Origin: Solirubrobacter deserti
GTDB lineage: Bacteria > Actinomycetota > Thermoleophilia > Solirubrobacterales > Solirubrobacteraceae
Assembly: GCF_003344625.1 (NCBI RefSeq)
Contig: NZ_QPKJ02000006.1
Span: forward strand, 310,001-374,000
Length of the DNA stretch: 64,000 bases
Direction of reading: 5' to 3'
Part shown: in pieces, positions 36,400 to 44,715 of the stretch
Position numbering within the stretch: the stretch's first letter is position 1
Layout of the letters: the number at the start of each line of letters is the position of its first letter
Position numbers and translations under genes: made by a program
Notes under the pieces: generated by a model
The model's input: the letters and a program-made list of their open reading frames with translations, nothing else
Databases searched by the model: none
Told to the model about the DNA's origin: nothing

Positions 36400-37452
36400 A
36401 TGATGCCCCTGATGCGCAGCCCTCGGTCGTTCTTCGCGCCGCTCGCCGTCGGCGCCCCCGCACCGGTCAGGGAGATCCCGACGACCCCGTCGCGGATGAT
36501 CCACTTCTTCGATCCGTCCAACGAGAAGCTGCGCGCCCGCGTACCGGAGATGGCGCGTTCGGCCGACATCCTGCTGGCAAATCTGGAGGACGCGGTGGCG
36601 GCCGACCGCAAGGAGGCGGCGCGCACCGGGCTGGTCGAGGTGGGCCGCTCCGCCAACCTGGGTGGCACGCCCCTGTGGGTGCGCGTCAACGCGCTGGAGT
36701 CGCCGTGGGTGCTCGACGACCTCGTGACGTTGGTCACCGAGATCGGCGACGTGCTCGACGTCGTGATGATCCCGAAGGTCGAGGGTCCGTGGGACATCGC
36801 CTACGTCGACCGGCTGCTCGCCCAGCTGGAGGCGCGCGCGGAGCTGCAGCGGCCGATTCTCGTCCACGCGATCCTGGAGACCGCGGCGGGCGTCGCGAAC
36901 GTCGAGGAGATCGCCGTCGCGTCACCGCGCATGCAGGGCATCTCGCTCGGCCCGGCCGACCTCGCGGCCTCACGGCGGATGAAGACCACGCGCGTGGGCG
37001 GCGGCCACCCGGGCTACCTCGTGATGGCCGACCCCGACGGCGACATCGCCCGGCCCTCCTACCAGCAGGACCTGTGGCACTACACGCTCGCGCGCATGGT
37101 CGACGCCTGCACCGCGGCCGGCATCTTCCCCTACTACGGCCCGTTCGGCGACATCCGCGACGAGCCGGGCTGCGAGGCCCAGTTCCGCGCCGCCTACCTG
37201 ATGGGCTGCGTCGGCGCCTGGTCACTGCACCCGGTGCAGATCGCGATCGCCAAGCGCGTCTTCTCCCCCGACCCGGAGGAGGTCCGCTTCGCTCGCCGCG
37301 TGCTGGAGGCGATCCCGGACGGCTCCGGGGTGCACATGCTCGACGGCAAGATGCAGGACGACGCGACCTACAAGCAGGCGCGCGTGCTCGTCGACCTCGC
37401 CGACATGCTGGCGCGCAAGGACCCGGAGCTCGCCGAGGCCTACGGGCAGTAG
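36400..37452 (+). CDS. mcl: L-malyl-CoA / beta-methylmalyl-CoA lyase (HpcH/CitE family)
   Basis: 350 residues. The sequence resembles, along its length, the Chloroflexus malyl-CoA/beta-methylmalyl-CoA/citramalyl-CoA lyase as I recall it: '[14 protein letters not shown]', '[17 protein letters not shown]', '[17 protein letters not shown]', '[13 protein letters not shown]', '[11 protein letters not shown]', '[13 protein letters not shown]', '[13 protein letters not shown]', 'YYGPFGDI' and '[13 protein letters not shown]'. Acidic metal ligands (LED, and E in PKVEG) are present. The enzyme cleaves or forms malyl-CoA and methylmalyl-CoA with glyoxylate, acting in the 3-hydroxypropionate or ethylmalonyl-CoA routes. 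ATG 36403 or 36412 are alternative starts. Followed after 18 bp by a small membrane gene. Confidence 0.88.
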   Translation: MMPLMRSPRSFFAPLAVGAPAPVREIPTTPSRMIHFFDPSNEKLRARVPEMARSADILLANLEDAVAADRKEAARTGLVEVGRSANLGGTPLWVRVNALESPWVLDDLVTLVTEIGDVLDVVMIPKVEGPWDIAYVDRLLAQLEARAELQRPILVHAILETAAGVANVEEIAVASPRMQGISLGPADLAASRRMKTTRVGGGHPGYLVMADPDGDIARPSYQQDLWHYTLARMVDACTAAGIFPYYGPFGDIRDEPGCEAQFRAAYLMGCVGAWSLHPVQIAIAKRVFSPDPEEVRFARRVLEAIPDGSGVHMLDGKMQDDATYKQARVLVDLADMLARKDPELAEAYGQ

Positions 37453-37470
37453 CTGGGTAGGTTCGGCGGC

Positions 37471-37674
37471 ATGGAACGCGCAGCCCGCAAACAGGTCGAG
37501 CACGCCGCCGAGCGGGCGATCGGGAACGTCCTCACGCTCGTGCTGGTGATCGCCGTGATCGTTCAGCTCGTGCGCGGCGAGACCGCGTCGCCGTACGCGC
37601 AGCTGCTGCTCGTGGCCGGCGTCGTCTGGGCGGCGGTGCTCGGCTTCGGCCTACTGCGGGCGCGCGACCGCTGA
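37471..37674 (+). CDS. Small membrane protein, two helices, unknown function
   Basis: 67 residues with a charged N-terminus (MERAARKQVEHAAERAIG) and two hydrophobic helices at ~20-35 and ~45-62, ending in a positively charged 'LLRARDR'. It follows the malyl-CoA lyase gene by 18 bp and may be cotranscribed with it. No family recognised. Its last 24 bp overlap the convergent gene. Confidence 0.65.
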   Translation: MERAARKQVEHAAERAIGNVLTLVLVIAVIVQLVRGETASPYAQLLLVAGVVWAAVLGFGLLRARDR

Positions 37675-37989
37675 GCACAGGACTTCCAGGCAGCCCGCGG
37701 CGTTGAAGTTCAGCTTGAGGTGGCGGTGCTCACCGGTGGCCTCGCCGGCTTGGCGGTGGCGCTCGAGCCAGGGCGAGTCGGCGATCTCGTTGGCACCGTC
37801 GTACGCCTCGCCCGGCGCGACGTCGTCCGCGCGCTGCCAGCGCAGCGCGACCGTGTCCGTGAACGTCACGCTCCGCCGCCGGTCCGCCCAGTCGGTGAAG
37901 CTGACCGTCAGGTCGTCGCCGTCATGGGCCAGCTCGACCTCCTCGGCGTCGGCGATCGAGAAGCCGAGGTCCACGGGGCGGCCGGTCAC
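37651..37989 (-). CDS. Hypothetical protein, 112 residues
   Basis: Starting at GTG 37989 the frame reads 'MTGRPVDLGFSIADAEEVEL' and continues as an acidic, beta-rich sequence with a Trp-Arg motif ('VALRWQRAD') and 'GEHRHLKLNFNAAGCLEVL' near the end. No family recognised. A longer frame upstream exists but would overlap the divergent gene at 38014, so the GTG is preferred. It is 24 bp from that gene's start, and both may respond to one control region. Confidence 0.62.
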   Translation of the reverse strand: MTGRPVDLGFSIADAEEVELAHDGDDLTVSFTDWADRRRSVTFTDTVALRWQRADDVAPGEAYDGANEIADSPWLERHRQAGEATGEHRHLKLNFNAAGCLEVLCSAVARPQ

Positions 37990-38013
37990 CGGCGCAAGGC
38001 TACGCTCGAGCGC

Positions 38014-39002
38014 GTGTTCGACGAGCTGCTCGCGGCGCTGCGCGCACTGGAGGGCAACGAGATCGAGTGGCACGTGGCGGTGCACCCGAGCGACGACGGC
38101 TCGCGAATGGGTTTCACGAGCGACGTGGCGTGTTCGACGTCGTCCATGGCGACGGGCGCTTCGTCAGCTTGCGGCGCTCCAGTCGTGAGAACGAGCGTTG
38201 GAACGTGGAGATCGGCGACGGTGCCACGACCGGGATGGTCGTGGACCGGCTCGCCGTCGAGTGGGTGCGCGCAGAGGACGGGTCGGTCAGCTTCGGCCAG
38301 CACGGGCTGATCTTCACGCTCGTCGCGCTCTGGCGCGGGTACAAGGGCCCGAGCATGAACTGGCTCAAGTGGCTGCTGCACCCGCCCGAGACCGAGGTGA
38401 TCGACTTCAGCGGCGGCGAGCTGCCCGAGCCCGACCCCGCGGCCGAGGCCGAGTACGAGCGGATGCTGGCCGAGTTCGCGGCGGCGGGCGCACCGCTCGA
38501 CGGGCACCCCGCCGAGCGGATCCAAGCGAACCCGGACCCGTACGCGCCGCTGCTGGTGGACTGGCTGGAGCGCTCCGAGCACCACAAGCACTGGATCCTG
38601 CAGCTGCTCGCGGTGGTTCCGGACCCGCCCGGGCTGACCGAGGCGCTGCTGCGCGAGTTCGGGCGGTTCGAGCTGCCCGAGCACTGGCGGTGGAGCGTCG
38701 GCAACGCCCTGCACGACCTCAACCGCACGGACCTCGCCCCGCGGCTGCTGCCGCTCGCGACCGACCCGCGCCAGGGCATGGCGGCGCAGATGGCGCTGAT
38801 CGCGCTCGGCCGCGCCCGCTATGCGCCGGCGCTGGAGCCGCTGATCGAGCGGCTGGACGATCCCGAGCTCGAGGGGCACGCCGCCGAGGCGCTGCGCAAG
38901 CTCGGCGATCCGGCGGCCCTGCCCGCGCTGGAGGCGATGGCGCCGCGCTCGGAGTTCGGGCGCACAGCGCGACAGCGCGCGATCCGGGCGCTGAGGCGAT
39001 GA
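38014..39002 (+). pseudogene. HEAT-repeat-like protein interrupted by a -1 frameshift
   Basis: From GTG 38014 the first frame reads 'VFDELLAALRALEGNEIEWH' and on to 'DDGSRMGFTSDVA' near 38135; the coding pattern (high third-position GC) then moves to the -1 frame, 'GVFDVVHGDGRFVSLRR', and continues to 39002. The C-terminal ~150 residues look like helical HEAT-type repeats ('ALIALGRARYAPALEPLIER', 'ALRKLGDPAALPALEAM'). The total length is 2 modulo 3, consistent with one missing base around 38130-38140. It is either a real pseudogene or a sequencing error. Its stop overlaps the next start (ATGAG at 38999). Confidence 0.6.
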
Positions 39003-39265
39003 GCGTCGACATCACCTACAGCGGCGCGACGGTCGGCAGCGAGCGCGTCGCCGACGAGTGGGAGCGGATCGAGGTCGCGTTCGGCCCGGAGCGCGTGGAG
39101 CGGCTCGAGGACAGCGGGCTGGACATCGGCTGGGACGACGAGTCGCTCACGCTGTCGATGCCGGCCGGGCAGGACAAGGCGACCGACAAGCTGTTCGGGA
39201 AGCTTGCCGACACGGTCGCGGTCGAGCTCGGCCGGGCGTTCGACTGGGACGTGGATGACGCCTGA
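38999..39265 (+). CDS. Hypothetical protein, 88 residues
   Basis: Acidic protein opening 'MSVDITYSGATVGSERVADE' with 'LDIGWDDESLTLSMPAG' and a C-terminal 'VELGRAFDWDVDD'. No recognised family. The ATG overlaps the stop of the HEAT-like gene by 4 bp, so it is coupled to that gene and survival of this coupling argues that the frameshift upstream may be an assembly artefact. Function unknown. Confidence 0.68.
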   Translation: MSVDITYSGATVGSERVADEWERIEVAFGPERVERLEDSGLDIGWDDESLTLSMPAGQDKATDKLFGKLADTVAVELGRAFDWDVDDA

Positions 39266-39306
39266 CCCGCGCGACCCGCGCGGATCGCGCGGCATCATTG
39301 ATCCCA

Positions 39307-39723
39307 GTGCGCCGCCGCAAGAACGACAAGCCGCCGAGCACGGAGATCGTGCCGACCACGCCGCCCAAGCCCGCCGCGGACGACCGCGCGTGGTCCGCGC
39401 GGCGCAACATCGGCGAGCGCGACGCGCGCACGGACCTCGTGCCGTACATGGCGCTCCCGGCCGAGACCGGCCCGACCTGGGCGCCCGACCAGCTGAGCAT
39501 CTGGCCCGTCGAGGGCGGCCGCTTCGGCATCGACGCGCACTACCACGGCCAGAGCGGCAAGGCGCGTGCCGCCCAGCAGGCGGCGCGCCTGGAGCGCGTC
39601 CACCTGGCGGTCAGTGTGCGCGACACCGACGACGGTGCCGCACTGCGCCTCGGCCCGCTCGCCCACAAGGCCACCTTCCTCGCCATCGAGGCCTTTCTGG
39701 GCAGGCCGATCGAGGACGAGTGA
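39307..39723 (+). CDS. Hypothetical protein, 138 residues
   Basis: Basic, Pro-rich N-terminus ('RRRKNDKPPSTEIVPTTPPK') followed by a folded-looking part with 'WSARRNIGERDARTD', 'QLSIWPVEGGRFGIDAHYH' and 'GPLAHKATFLAIEAFLGRP'. No recognised family. GTG 39307 is chosen; TTG 39298 is in frame. Its stop overlaps the next start as GTGA (39720-39723), so the two are translated together. Confidence 0.62.
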   Translation: MRRRKNDKPPSTEIVPTTPPKPAADDRAWSARRNIGERDARTDLVPYMALPAETGPTWAPDQLSIWPVEGGRFGIDAHYHGQSGKARAAQQAARLERVHLAVSVRDTDDGAALRLGPLAHKATFLAIEAFLGRPIEDE

Positions 39724-40067
39724 ACGAGCACGCGCCCGACAACGCGATGGACGAGCCCGGCGAGATCGCGGCCTTCCACGACCGCTGCAGCGACCTGATG
39801 CGCGCGCTGCTGCACGAGCTCGCGCGCACGCCCGACGAGCCGCGGCCGTTCCCGGCGATCGAGGACGCGCTGGGCTGGCCGCGCCGGCGCATCTCGTCCG
39901 TGCTCGGCGGCGTCTTCACCCTACGCACGCGCGAATTCGGCGGGTGCCGCCCGTACCACTTCCGCGACGAGCGCCAGTCCGCCTCGGGCCGCTGGGAGCT
40001 GTGGATGGATCCGCTGCAGGCCGAGACGATCGACGCGGAACGCCGGGCCTCGTGCGGCTGCTCCTGA
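39720..40067 (+). CDS. Hypothetical protein, 115 residues, possible DNA-binding helix region
   Basis: Starts at GTG 39720 in the GTGA overlap with the previous gene. Helical N-terminus ('AFHDRCSDLMRALLHELART') and a 'FPAIEDALGWPRRRISSVLGG' segment that looks like a winged-helix recognition unit, then 'RPYHFRDERQSASGRWELWM'. A helix-turn-helix role is possible but not provable by eye. Its last 16 bp overlap the start of the next gene. Confidence 0.62.
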   Translation: MNEHAPDNAMDEPGEIAAFHDRCSDLMRALLHELARTPDEPRPFPAIEDALGWPRRRISSVLGGVFTLRTREFGGCRPYHFRDERQSASGRWELWMDPLQAETIDAERRASCGCS

Positions 40068-40483
40068 TCGCCGCCGGCCTCGTCGCCGTCGTGTTCTCCC
40101 AGCTCAGCGCCGTCGACGACCTGACGTTGTTCGGCGCGAGCGACGAGCGCTCCGGGCCGCTCGGGCTCGGCCCGGAGTGGATCGCGCGTGTGCCCGACGT
40201 CGCCGGCGGGCTCGGCCTGTCGGCCGCGCTGTGCGGCGCGCTCGTGCTGCGCTGGCCCGACCGCACGGTGGCCGCGATCGTCGCGGCGGCGCTCGCGCTC
40301 GGTTGCGCCTTCGTGGTCTGGTGGCTGCTCGCCCCGCCGTCGGCCGTCCGCAGCGACGGCCTCGAGACGTTCGCCTATCCGGTGTCGATGTGGATCGCGT
40401 CCGCGGCGCTGGCGGTCGCCGCCGCGGCGGCCGCCGCGCTGGTCAGGCCGCGCGCCGCAGCGAAACCACGCTCGCCGCGCTGA
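40052..40483 (+). CDS. Small integral membrane protein, four helices
   Basis: 143 residues from GTG 40052: hydrophobic segments at ~3-15 ('LLLIAAGLVAVVFSQL'), ~50-66, ~70-90 ('AAIVAAALALGCAFVVWWLL') and ~110-130, with the loop 'FGASDERSGPLGLGPEW' between the first two. No family recognised. Start overlaps the previous gene; the 3' end overlaps the convergent FAD oxidoreductase gene by 41 bp. Confidence 0.65.
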   Translation: MRLLLIAAGLVAVVFSQLSAVDDLTLFGASDERSGPLGLGPEWIARVPDVAGGLGLSAALCGALVLRWPDRTVAAIVAAALALGCAFVVWWLLAPPSAVRSDGLETFAYPVSMWIASAALAVAAAAAAALVRPRAAAKPRSPR

Positions 40484-41603
40484 CGGCCAGCGCCGCCGCC
40501 TCGACCGCGCTCTTGAACGCGACCTCGCCGAGGAGTCCCGGCGCGGCCACCCAGTCGCCCGCGATGAACGTGGTGCCGTCACCGCGATCGAGCGCCGGGC
40601 GGTCGCGCCAGGTGGTCCCGGGGAGGTCGAGCGCGCCGGTGCGGCCGTCCATCACCATCCGGCGGTGCCAGTGGGTGCGGGCCGCGCGGTCGGGGAACGC
40701 GAGGTCGAGCATCCGCTCCAGACGGCGCGTCGTGGCCTCGATCGGCTCGCCCGGGCGGACCGGCATCTGCGCCTGCACGAGCTCGTGCCCGGCGGGCGCG
40801 ACCGTCTTGTCGGCAGCCGAGAAGCGCTCGATCCAGCCGCACTCGTCGAGGTCGGAGACGACGAACGGGTCGCCGCGACGGCCCTCGAGCCCGAGGTCGA
40901 TGCAGACCGTGTGCCCGCTCGGCCAGCGCAGCGAGTCGTCGTCGAGCAGCGCGCGGGCGTCGGCCGGCTCGAGCGCGACGATCACCGGCGTGGACGGCAG
41001 CTCGGTGACGCGCTCGCCCAGCCGGAACTCGACGTGCAACGCACGCGCGCGGCTCACCAGCGCGTGCACGAGCGCGCTCCAGCCGCCGATCACGAACCGC
41101 ACGGACGGCGGCGGGCTCGCGATCCGGCCCGTCCGCTCCCACACGAACGCCGCCGACAGCTCGCCCGGGTCGTGGTGGAAGGTGAACACGCCCGCGAGCG
41201 AGGAGAGCAGCTCCGCGGCGCGATCGCCGGCGTGGCTCGCGGCCCACGACCGGAACGACTCGTCGACCGGCGGGCGCCGCCCGCGCAGCTTGAGCACCGA
41301 CGGGATCAGCCCGAGCGGCGGCGTCCGGTGGATCGCACCGTCCCAGCGCAGCCGCACGCCGGTGAGCGGAGCGCCCGCCACCGGCGGCAGCAGCTCGCGC
41401 TCCTTCAGCCACCGCCACAGCTCCCCGTCGCTGTAGAGCACGTGCGGCCCGAGGTTCGCCCGGTACGGCGCGTCCAGGGACCGCGCGCGGCCGCCGGGCT
41501 CGGCGTGGGCGTCGTAGAGCACGACCGGCGCACCGGCCTCGGCGCACGCGATCGCCGCGGTCAGCCCCGCGAGCCCTGCGCCGACGATCGTGATGGTCTC
41601 CAT
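40443..41603 (-). CDS. FAD-dependent oxidoreductase (phytoene-desaturase/amine-oxidase-like)
   Basis: 386 residues with the dinucleotide-binding N-terminus 'TIVGAGLAGLTAAIACAEAG', 'VVLYDAHAEPGGRARS' and a C-terminal FAD-contact region 'TTFIAGDWVAAPGLLGEVAF'. The fold is that of NAD(P)/FAD-dependent desaturase or amine-oxidase-like flavoproteins; the substrate is unknown. ATG 41603 is chosen from the Rossmann start. It is divergent from the MocR regulator at a distance of about 36 bp, which makes it that regulator's likeliest target. Confidence 0.85.
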   Translation of the reverse strand: METITIVGAGLAGLTAAIACAEAGAPVVLYDAHAEPGGRARSLDAPYRANLGPHVLYSDGELWRWLKERELLPPVAGAPLTGVRLRWDGAIHRTPPLGLIPSVLKLRGRRPPVDESFRSWAASHAGDRAAELLSSLAGVFTFHHDPGELSAAFVWERTGRIASPPPSVRFVIGGWSALVHALVSRARALHVEFRLGERVTELPSTPVIVALEPADARALLDDDSLRWPSGHTVCIDLGLEGRRGDPFVVSDLDECGWIERFSAADKTVAPAGHELVQAQMPVRPGEPIEATTRRLERMLDLAFPDRAARTHWHRRMVMDGRTGALDLPGTTWRDRPALDRGDGTTFIAGDWVAAPGLLGEVAFKSAVEAAALAVSAASVVSLRRAA

Positions 41604-41639
41604 GCCCAGGAAGCTACGCCGAAGCTGGTCAGCTTTACA

Positions 41640-43064
41640 GTGCCAGTTGTGGCCGCTCGGAGAGGTCCAGTTGGGAAGCCGCCCGAGCGCGGTCAGGCCG
41701 GCGCGCCGCCGGCGGCCGGGCCGGTAGGACCGCTCGAGCGCGGTGGCGACGAGCCGCTCCACGAGCAGGTCGAGCGCCAGCTGCGCGCGAGCATCCAGGC
41801 CGGGCGGATCCCCGCGGGCGCGGCGCTGCCGTCCACGCGCGCGCTCGCGGCCGCGCTCGGCGTCTCGCGCGGCGTGATCACCGAGGCGTACGGGCAGCTC
41901 GCGTCCGAGGGCTATCTCGCGCTGCGCCAGGGCGCGCCGGTGCGCGTCGCCGCGGCTGTCCAGCAGCGCGTGCGCGAGCCCGCGCGCAGCCTGTTGCCCG
42001 CGTTCGCCTACGACCTGCGGCCCGGTGTCCCCGACCTCGCCGGCTTTCCCGCCGACGCGTGGCTGCGGTCACTGCGCGCGGCCTGGCGCACGGCGCCGTT
42101 CGCCACTCTCGGCGAGCCCGACCCGCGCGGCCTGCCCGGCCTGCGCGAGGCGCTCGCCACGCAGCTCGCCCGCACGCGGGGCGCGGCCGCCGACCCCGAG
42201 CACCTGATCGTGTGCGGCGGCTTCCGGGCCGGGTTCGTGGAGCTGTGCCGGTATCTGCGCATGACCGGTGCGGAGCAGATCGCGGTCGAGGACCCGGGCT
42301 GGCACCCGGCACGGCTCGCGATCGAGCAGGCCGGGCTCACAGTCGTCCCGGTTCCCGTCGACGAGCAGGGCGTGCGCGTCGACCTCCTCGACGGCGTTCG
42401 CGCCGTGCTCGTCACGCCCGGCCACCAGTTCCCGACCGGGGTCGCGCTCAGCCCTGACCGCCGCGCCGCGCTCGTGAACTGGGCGGCCGACCAGGAAGCG
42501 CTGATCATCGAGGACGACTACGACACCGAGCTCTCCGAGCAGCGGCCGGGCGCCGTCCAGGGCCTCGCGCCCGAGCGCGTCGTGCTGCTCGGCAGCGCGA
42601 GCAAGCGGCTCGCGCCGGGTCTGCGGCTCGGCTGGATGCTCACGCCCAGCTGGCTCACCTGGCCGCTGACCACGACGCGCGCGATCGAGGCCACGGCCAA
42701 CGACGTGATCACGCAGCTCGCGTTCACGGACTTCCTGGAACGCGGTGAGCTCGACCGCCACCTGCGCCGCGCCCGCGCCACCTACGCCAGCCGGCGCGCC
42801 ACGCTGCTCACCGCGCTCGCGGCCAGGCTCCCGCATCTTACGGTCCGTCCCGCGCCGCCGGCCGGCCTCTTCGTGCTCGCGGAGGGCGACCTCGACGAGC
42901 ACGCCACGGCCGAGCGCGCGGCGGCCCGCGGCGTCGGCGTCGAGCCGCTCGCGCTGCACCGCTTCGAGCCGGGCGGCTCCCGCGGGCTCGTCCTCGGCTA
43001 CGGCGCGCTCGCCGAACCTGCCGTCGAGCGCGCCATCTCTCTCCTCGCCGCCGCTCAGGTGTAA
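41640..43064 (+). CDS. MocR-type GntR regulator with aminotransferase-like domain
   Basis: 474 residues. N-terminal GntR winged helix ('LHEQVERQLRASIQAGRIPA', 'LPSTRALAAALGVSRGVITE') joined to a fold-type I aminotransferase-like domain ('FSPGHQFPTG' type loop seen as 'VTPGHQFPTGVALS', 'LIIEDDYDTEL', and the PLP-Lys region 'LLGSASKRLAPGLRLGWM'). MocR proteins use bound PLP to sense amines, amino acids or vitamin B6 and act on divergent genes. The start is uncertain: GTG 41640 or 41649, neither with a clear ribosome site. Confidence 0.86.
   Translation: MPVVAARRGPVGKPPERGQAGAPPAAGPVGPLERGGDEPLHEQVERQLRASIQAGRIPAGAALPSTRALAAALGVSRGVITEAYGQLASEGYLALRQGAPVRVAAAVQQRVREPARSLLPAFAYDLRPGVPDLAGFPADAWLRSLRAAWRTAPFATLGEPDPRGLPGLREALATQLARTRGAAADPEHLIVCGGFRAGFVELCRYLRMTGAEQIAVEDPGWHPARLAIEQAGLTVVPVPVDEQGVRVDLLDGVRAVLVTPGHQFPTGVALSPDRRAALVNWAADQEALIIEDDYDTELSEQRPGAVQGLAPERVVLLGSASKRLAPGLRLGWMLTPSWLTWPLTTTRAIEATANDVITQLAFTDFLERGELDRHLRRARATYASRRATLLTALAARLPHLTVRPAPPAGLFVLAEGDLDEHATAERAAARGVGVEPLALHRFEPGGSRGLVLGYGALAEPAVERAISLLAAAQV
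41643..41673 (+). promoter_or_regulatory. Direct repeat CCAGTTG at the MocR 5' end
   Basis: CCAGTTG occurs at 41643-41649 and again at 41667-41673, 24 bp apart. MocR/PdxR/GabR proteins typically bind direct repeats next to their own gene and the divergent target, so this pair is a candidate autoregulatory site. It lies at or just inside the predicted start region, which fits autorepression. Confidence 0.4.
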
Positions 43065-43117
43065 ATGACCGAGGGCTGGGGAAGACCGAGGCCGGAGATC
43101 GGGATCAGGAGAGACCC

Positions 43118-43528
43118 ATGGCCGCGACCGCAGCTGCAGCATCACGCCCAGCCACCGAACTGCAGGATCGCGTCGTCAAACGCGCGGAGGTGGTCGGCGT
43201 CTGGGCGGTGGACTGTCTCTGTGCGCAACGGACGGACACCGACTGGTGCGTGGAGCTGCTCGGTGACCTCGAGCACCGTCACGAGCACGCCACGCTCGAG
43301 GGCGACGGCTACCACCTGGACTCGTTCGAGGTCGAGCGCGTCGCCGCCCAGCGCGGCACGGCGTACGTGCGGCTCGTATGCGCGGTCAGCGTCCGCCCGG
43401 CGCGGCTCTCCCCCACGCTCGCGGCGCGCACGCTGCGCGGCGTGCTCGACGAGCTGATGCTCGCCCCCGCGCGCGCCCGCTCGACGTGCGCGCGGCTGAT
43501 CGACGTCGCGGTCGTTCCCGCGCTCTAG
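43118..43528 (+). CDS. Hypothetical protein, 136 residues
   Basis: A good AGGAG lies about 6 bp before the ATG. N-terminal Ala-rich stretch, then 'ELQDRVVKRAEVVGVWAVDC', 'TDWCVELLGDLEHRHEHATL', 'LDSFEVERVAAQRGTAYVRL' and a helical end. Alternating beta/alpha pattern suggests a compact fold, but no family is recognised. Overlaps the convergent hydrolase gene by 4 bp. Confidence 0.65.
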   Translation: MAATAAAASRPATELQDRVVKRAEVVGVWAVDCLCAQRTDTDWCVELLGDLEHRHEHATLEGDGYHLDSFEVERVAAQRGTAYVRLVCAVSVRPARLSPTLAARTLRGVLDELMLAPARARSTCARLIDVAVVPAL

Positions 43529-44100
43529 CCGAGGAACGAGCGGACCGCGGCGCGCAGCCCGTTGACGTCGCTGCGCAGGCTGTGGTTGCCGCGCAGCCGC
43601 ACGACGGTGCGATCCGGGGCCTCGGGCGGCATCCCGAACGGGTCGCTCTCGCCCTGGACGATCAGCACCGGGACCTTCACGCCCTCCAGCTCGGGCAGCC
43701 GTGTCTTCTCCGGCCGGCCGGGCGGGTGCAGCGGGAACGCGAGGCACAGCACGCCGGCCGCGCCGACCGCCTCGGCCGTCCGGCAGGCCACGCGGGCGCC
43801 GGACGAGCGGCCGCCGACGAGCAGCGTGAGACCCTCGATCGGCAGCCCCGCGCAGACCGCCGTCCAGGCCGCGTCGAGCTGCGGCGCCGGCGCCGCGGAC
43901 TTGCGGCCCGCGACGCGGTAGGGCTGCTCGATCAGGTAGACGGAGACGCCGGCTTCGTTGGCGGTCTGCGTCGCGGCCACCAGGTCCGGCGCGGTGACGC
44001 CGCCGCCCGCGCCGTGGCCGAGCACGAGCACGGTCGACGCGCCGTCCACGAGGTGAGGGTGGGCGCGCGCGGGACCGTGCGGGGTGTCGAGCTCGAGCAA
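43525..44100 (-). CDS. Alpha/beta hydrolase family protein (dienelactone-hydrolase/KANL3-like)
   Basis: 191 residues: 'VLVLGHGAGGGVTAPDL' (oxyanion loop), 'LLVGGRSSGARVACRTAEA' where GRSSG supplies the nucleophile Ser, 'VPVLIVQGESDPFG' (acid) and 'VVRLRGNHSL' (His). All three catalytic positions are present. No ATG is available: the TTG at 44100 gives a normal-length protein and lies 11 bp after the upstream stop, implying coupling to the LPDI-repeat membrane gene. Substrate unknown. Confidence 0.78.
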   Translation of the reverse strand: MLELDTPHGPARAHPHLVDGASTVLVLGHGAGGGVTAPDLVAATQTANEAGVSVYLIEQPYRVAGRKSAAPAPQLDAAWTAVCAGLPIEGLTLLVGGRSSGARVACRTAEAVGAAGVLCLAFPLHPPGRPEKTRLPELEGVKVPVLIVQGESDPFGMPPEAPDRTVVRLRGNHSLRSDVNGLRAAVRSFLG

Positions 44101-44110
44101 GCCGTGAAGG

Positions 44111-44704
44111 CTAGCCGCGGCGCAGCTGCTTCCGCCGCTTGAGCTCGCGGCTGGCGAGCAGCAGGCCGACCAGGATCGGCAGCCAGTACTGCTTGGACTC
44201 GGCGATCGCTTTGATCCAGCCCGGCACCGCGATGTCCGGCAGGTCGACCGACGGCCACGGGATGTCGGGCAGATCGATTGCCGGGAGCGGGATGTCCGGC
44301 AGGTCGATCGAGATGTCCGGCAGCAGTCCCAGCAGGAACGTGAAGCCGATGATCGCCGCCGCCACCTGCGCGGCGCCGGAGACCACGTGCCGCGACGCGT
44401 ACAGCTTCGGATGGGCGCGGGCGAACGCGGCCCGGCGCGCCGCGCGCGTGCCGGGCTCCGGCTCGAGCTCGATCTCGCCGTCCTCCACGACCAGCGACGC
44501 GCTCGTGACGCTGCCGCCCCAGAACGGCATAACGGCGCGCACCTCGAGCCCGTCGCCAGCCAGCACGGTGTTCCGGCCGTTCGCCTTGCTCCCCGCAACC
44601 GTCTCGCCGTCCACCAGCAGCCGCACCCGGTCGCGCTCGGTGATCGCGTCGGGCACCACCTCGATCGTGCGACCCTCGTACTGAACGCTGAAGGTGGTGG
44701 GCAT
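44111..44704 (-). CDS. Membrane protein with LPDI tandem repeats
   Basis: 197 residues. The first ~110 are a soluble beta-rich part ('VQYEGRTIEVVPDAITERDR', 'LAGDGLEVRAVMPFWGG'), followed by a hydrophobic helix ('VAAAIIGFTFLLGLL'), then four LPDI units spaced about ten residues apart (with variants such as LPDIPLPAID and LPDIPWPSVD), a second hydrophobic stretch ('YWLPILVGLLLASREL') and a basic end. The DNA shows the same ~30-bp tandem repeat (roughly 44225-44330). Function unknown. Divergent from the TetR gene over a shared 25-bp control region. Confidence 0.72.
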   Translation of the reverse strand: MPTTFSVQYEGRTIEVVPDAITERDRVRLLVDGETVAGSKANGRNTVLAGDGLEVRAVMPFWGGSVTSASLVVEDGEIELEPEPGTRAARRAAFARAHPKLYASRHVVSGAAQVAAAIIGFTFLLGLLPDISIDLPDIPLPAIDLPDIPWPSVDLPDIAVPGWIKAIAESKQYWLPILVGLLLASRELKRRKQLRRG

Positions 44705-44715
44705 AGCCGCCAGCG

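Noticed and set aside
41640..41760. Start of the MocR gene at a TTG after GGAGAGG (41671)
   Set aside because: That TTG is in a different reading frame which stops soon; the MocR frame needs GTG 41640 or 41649.
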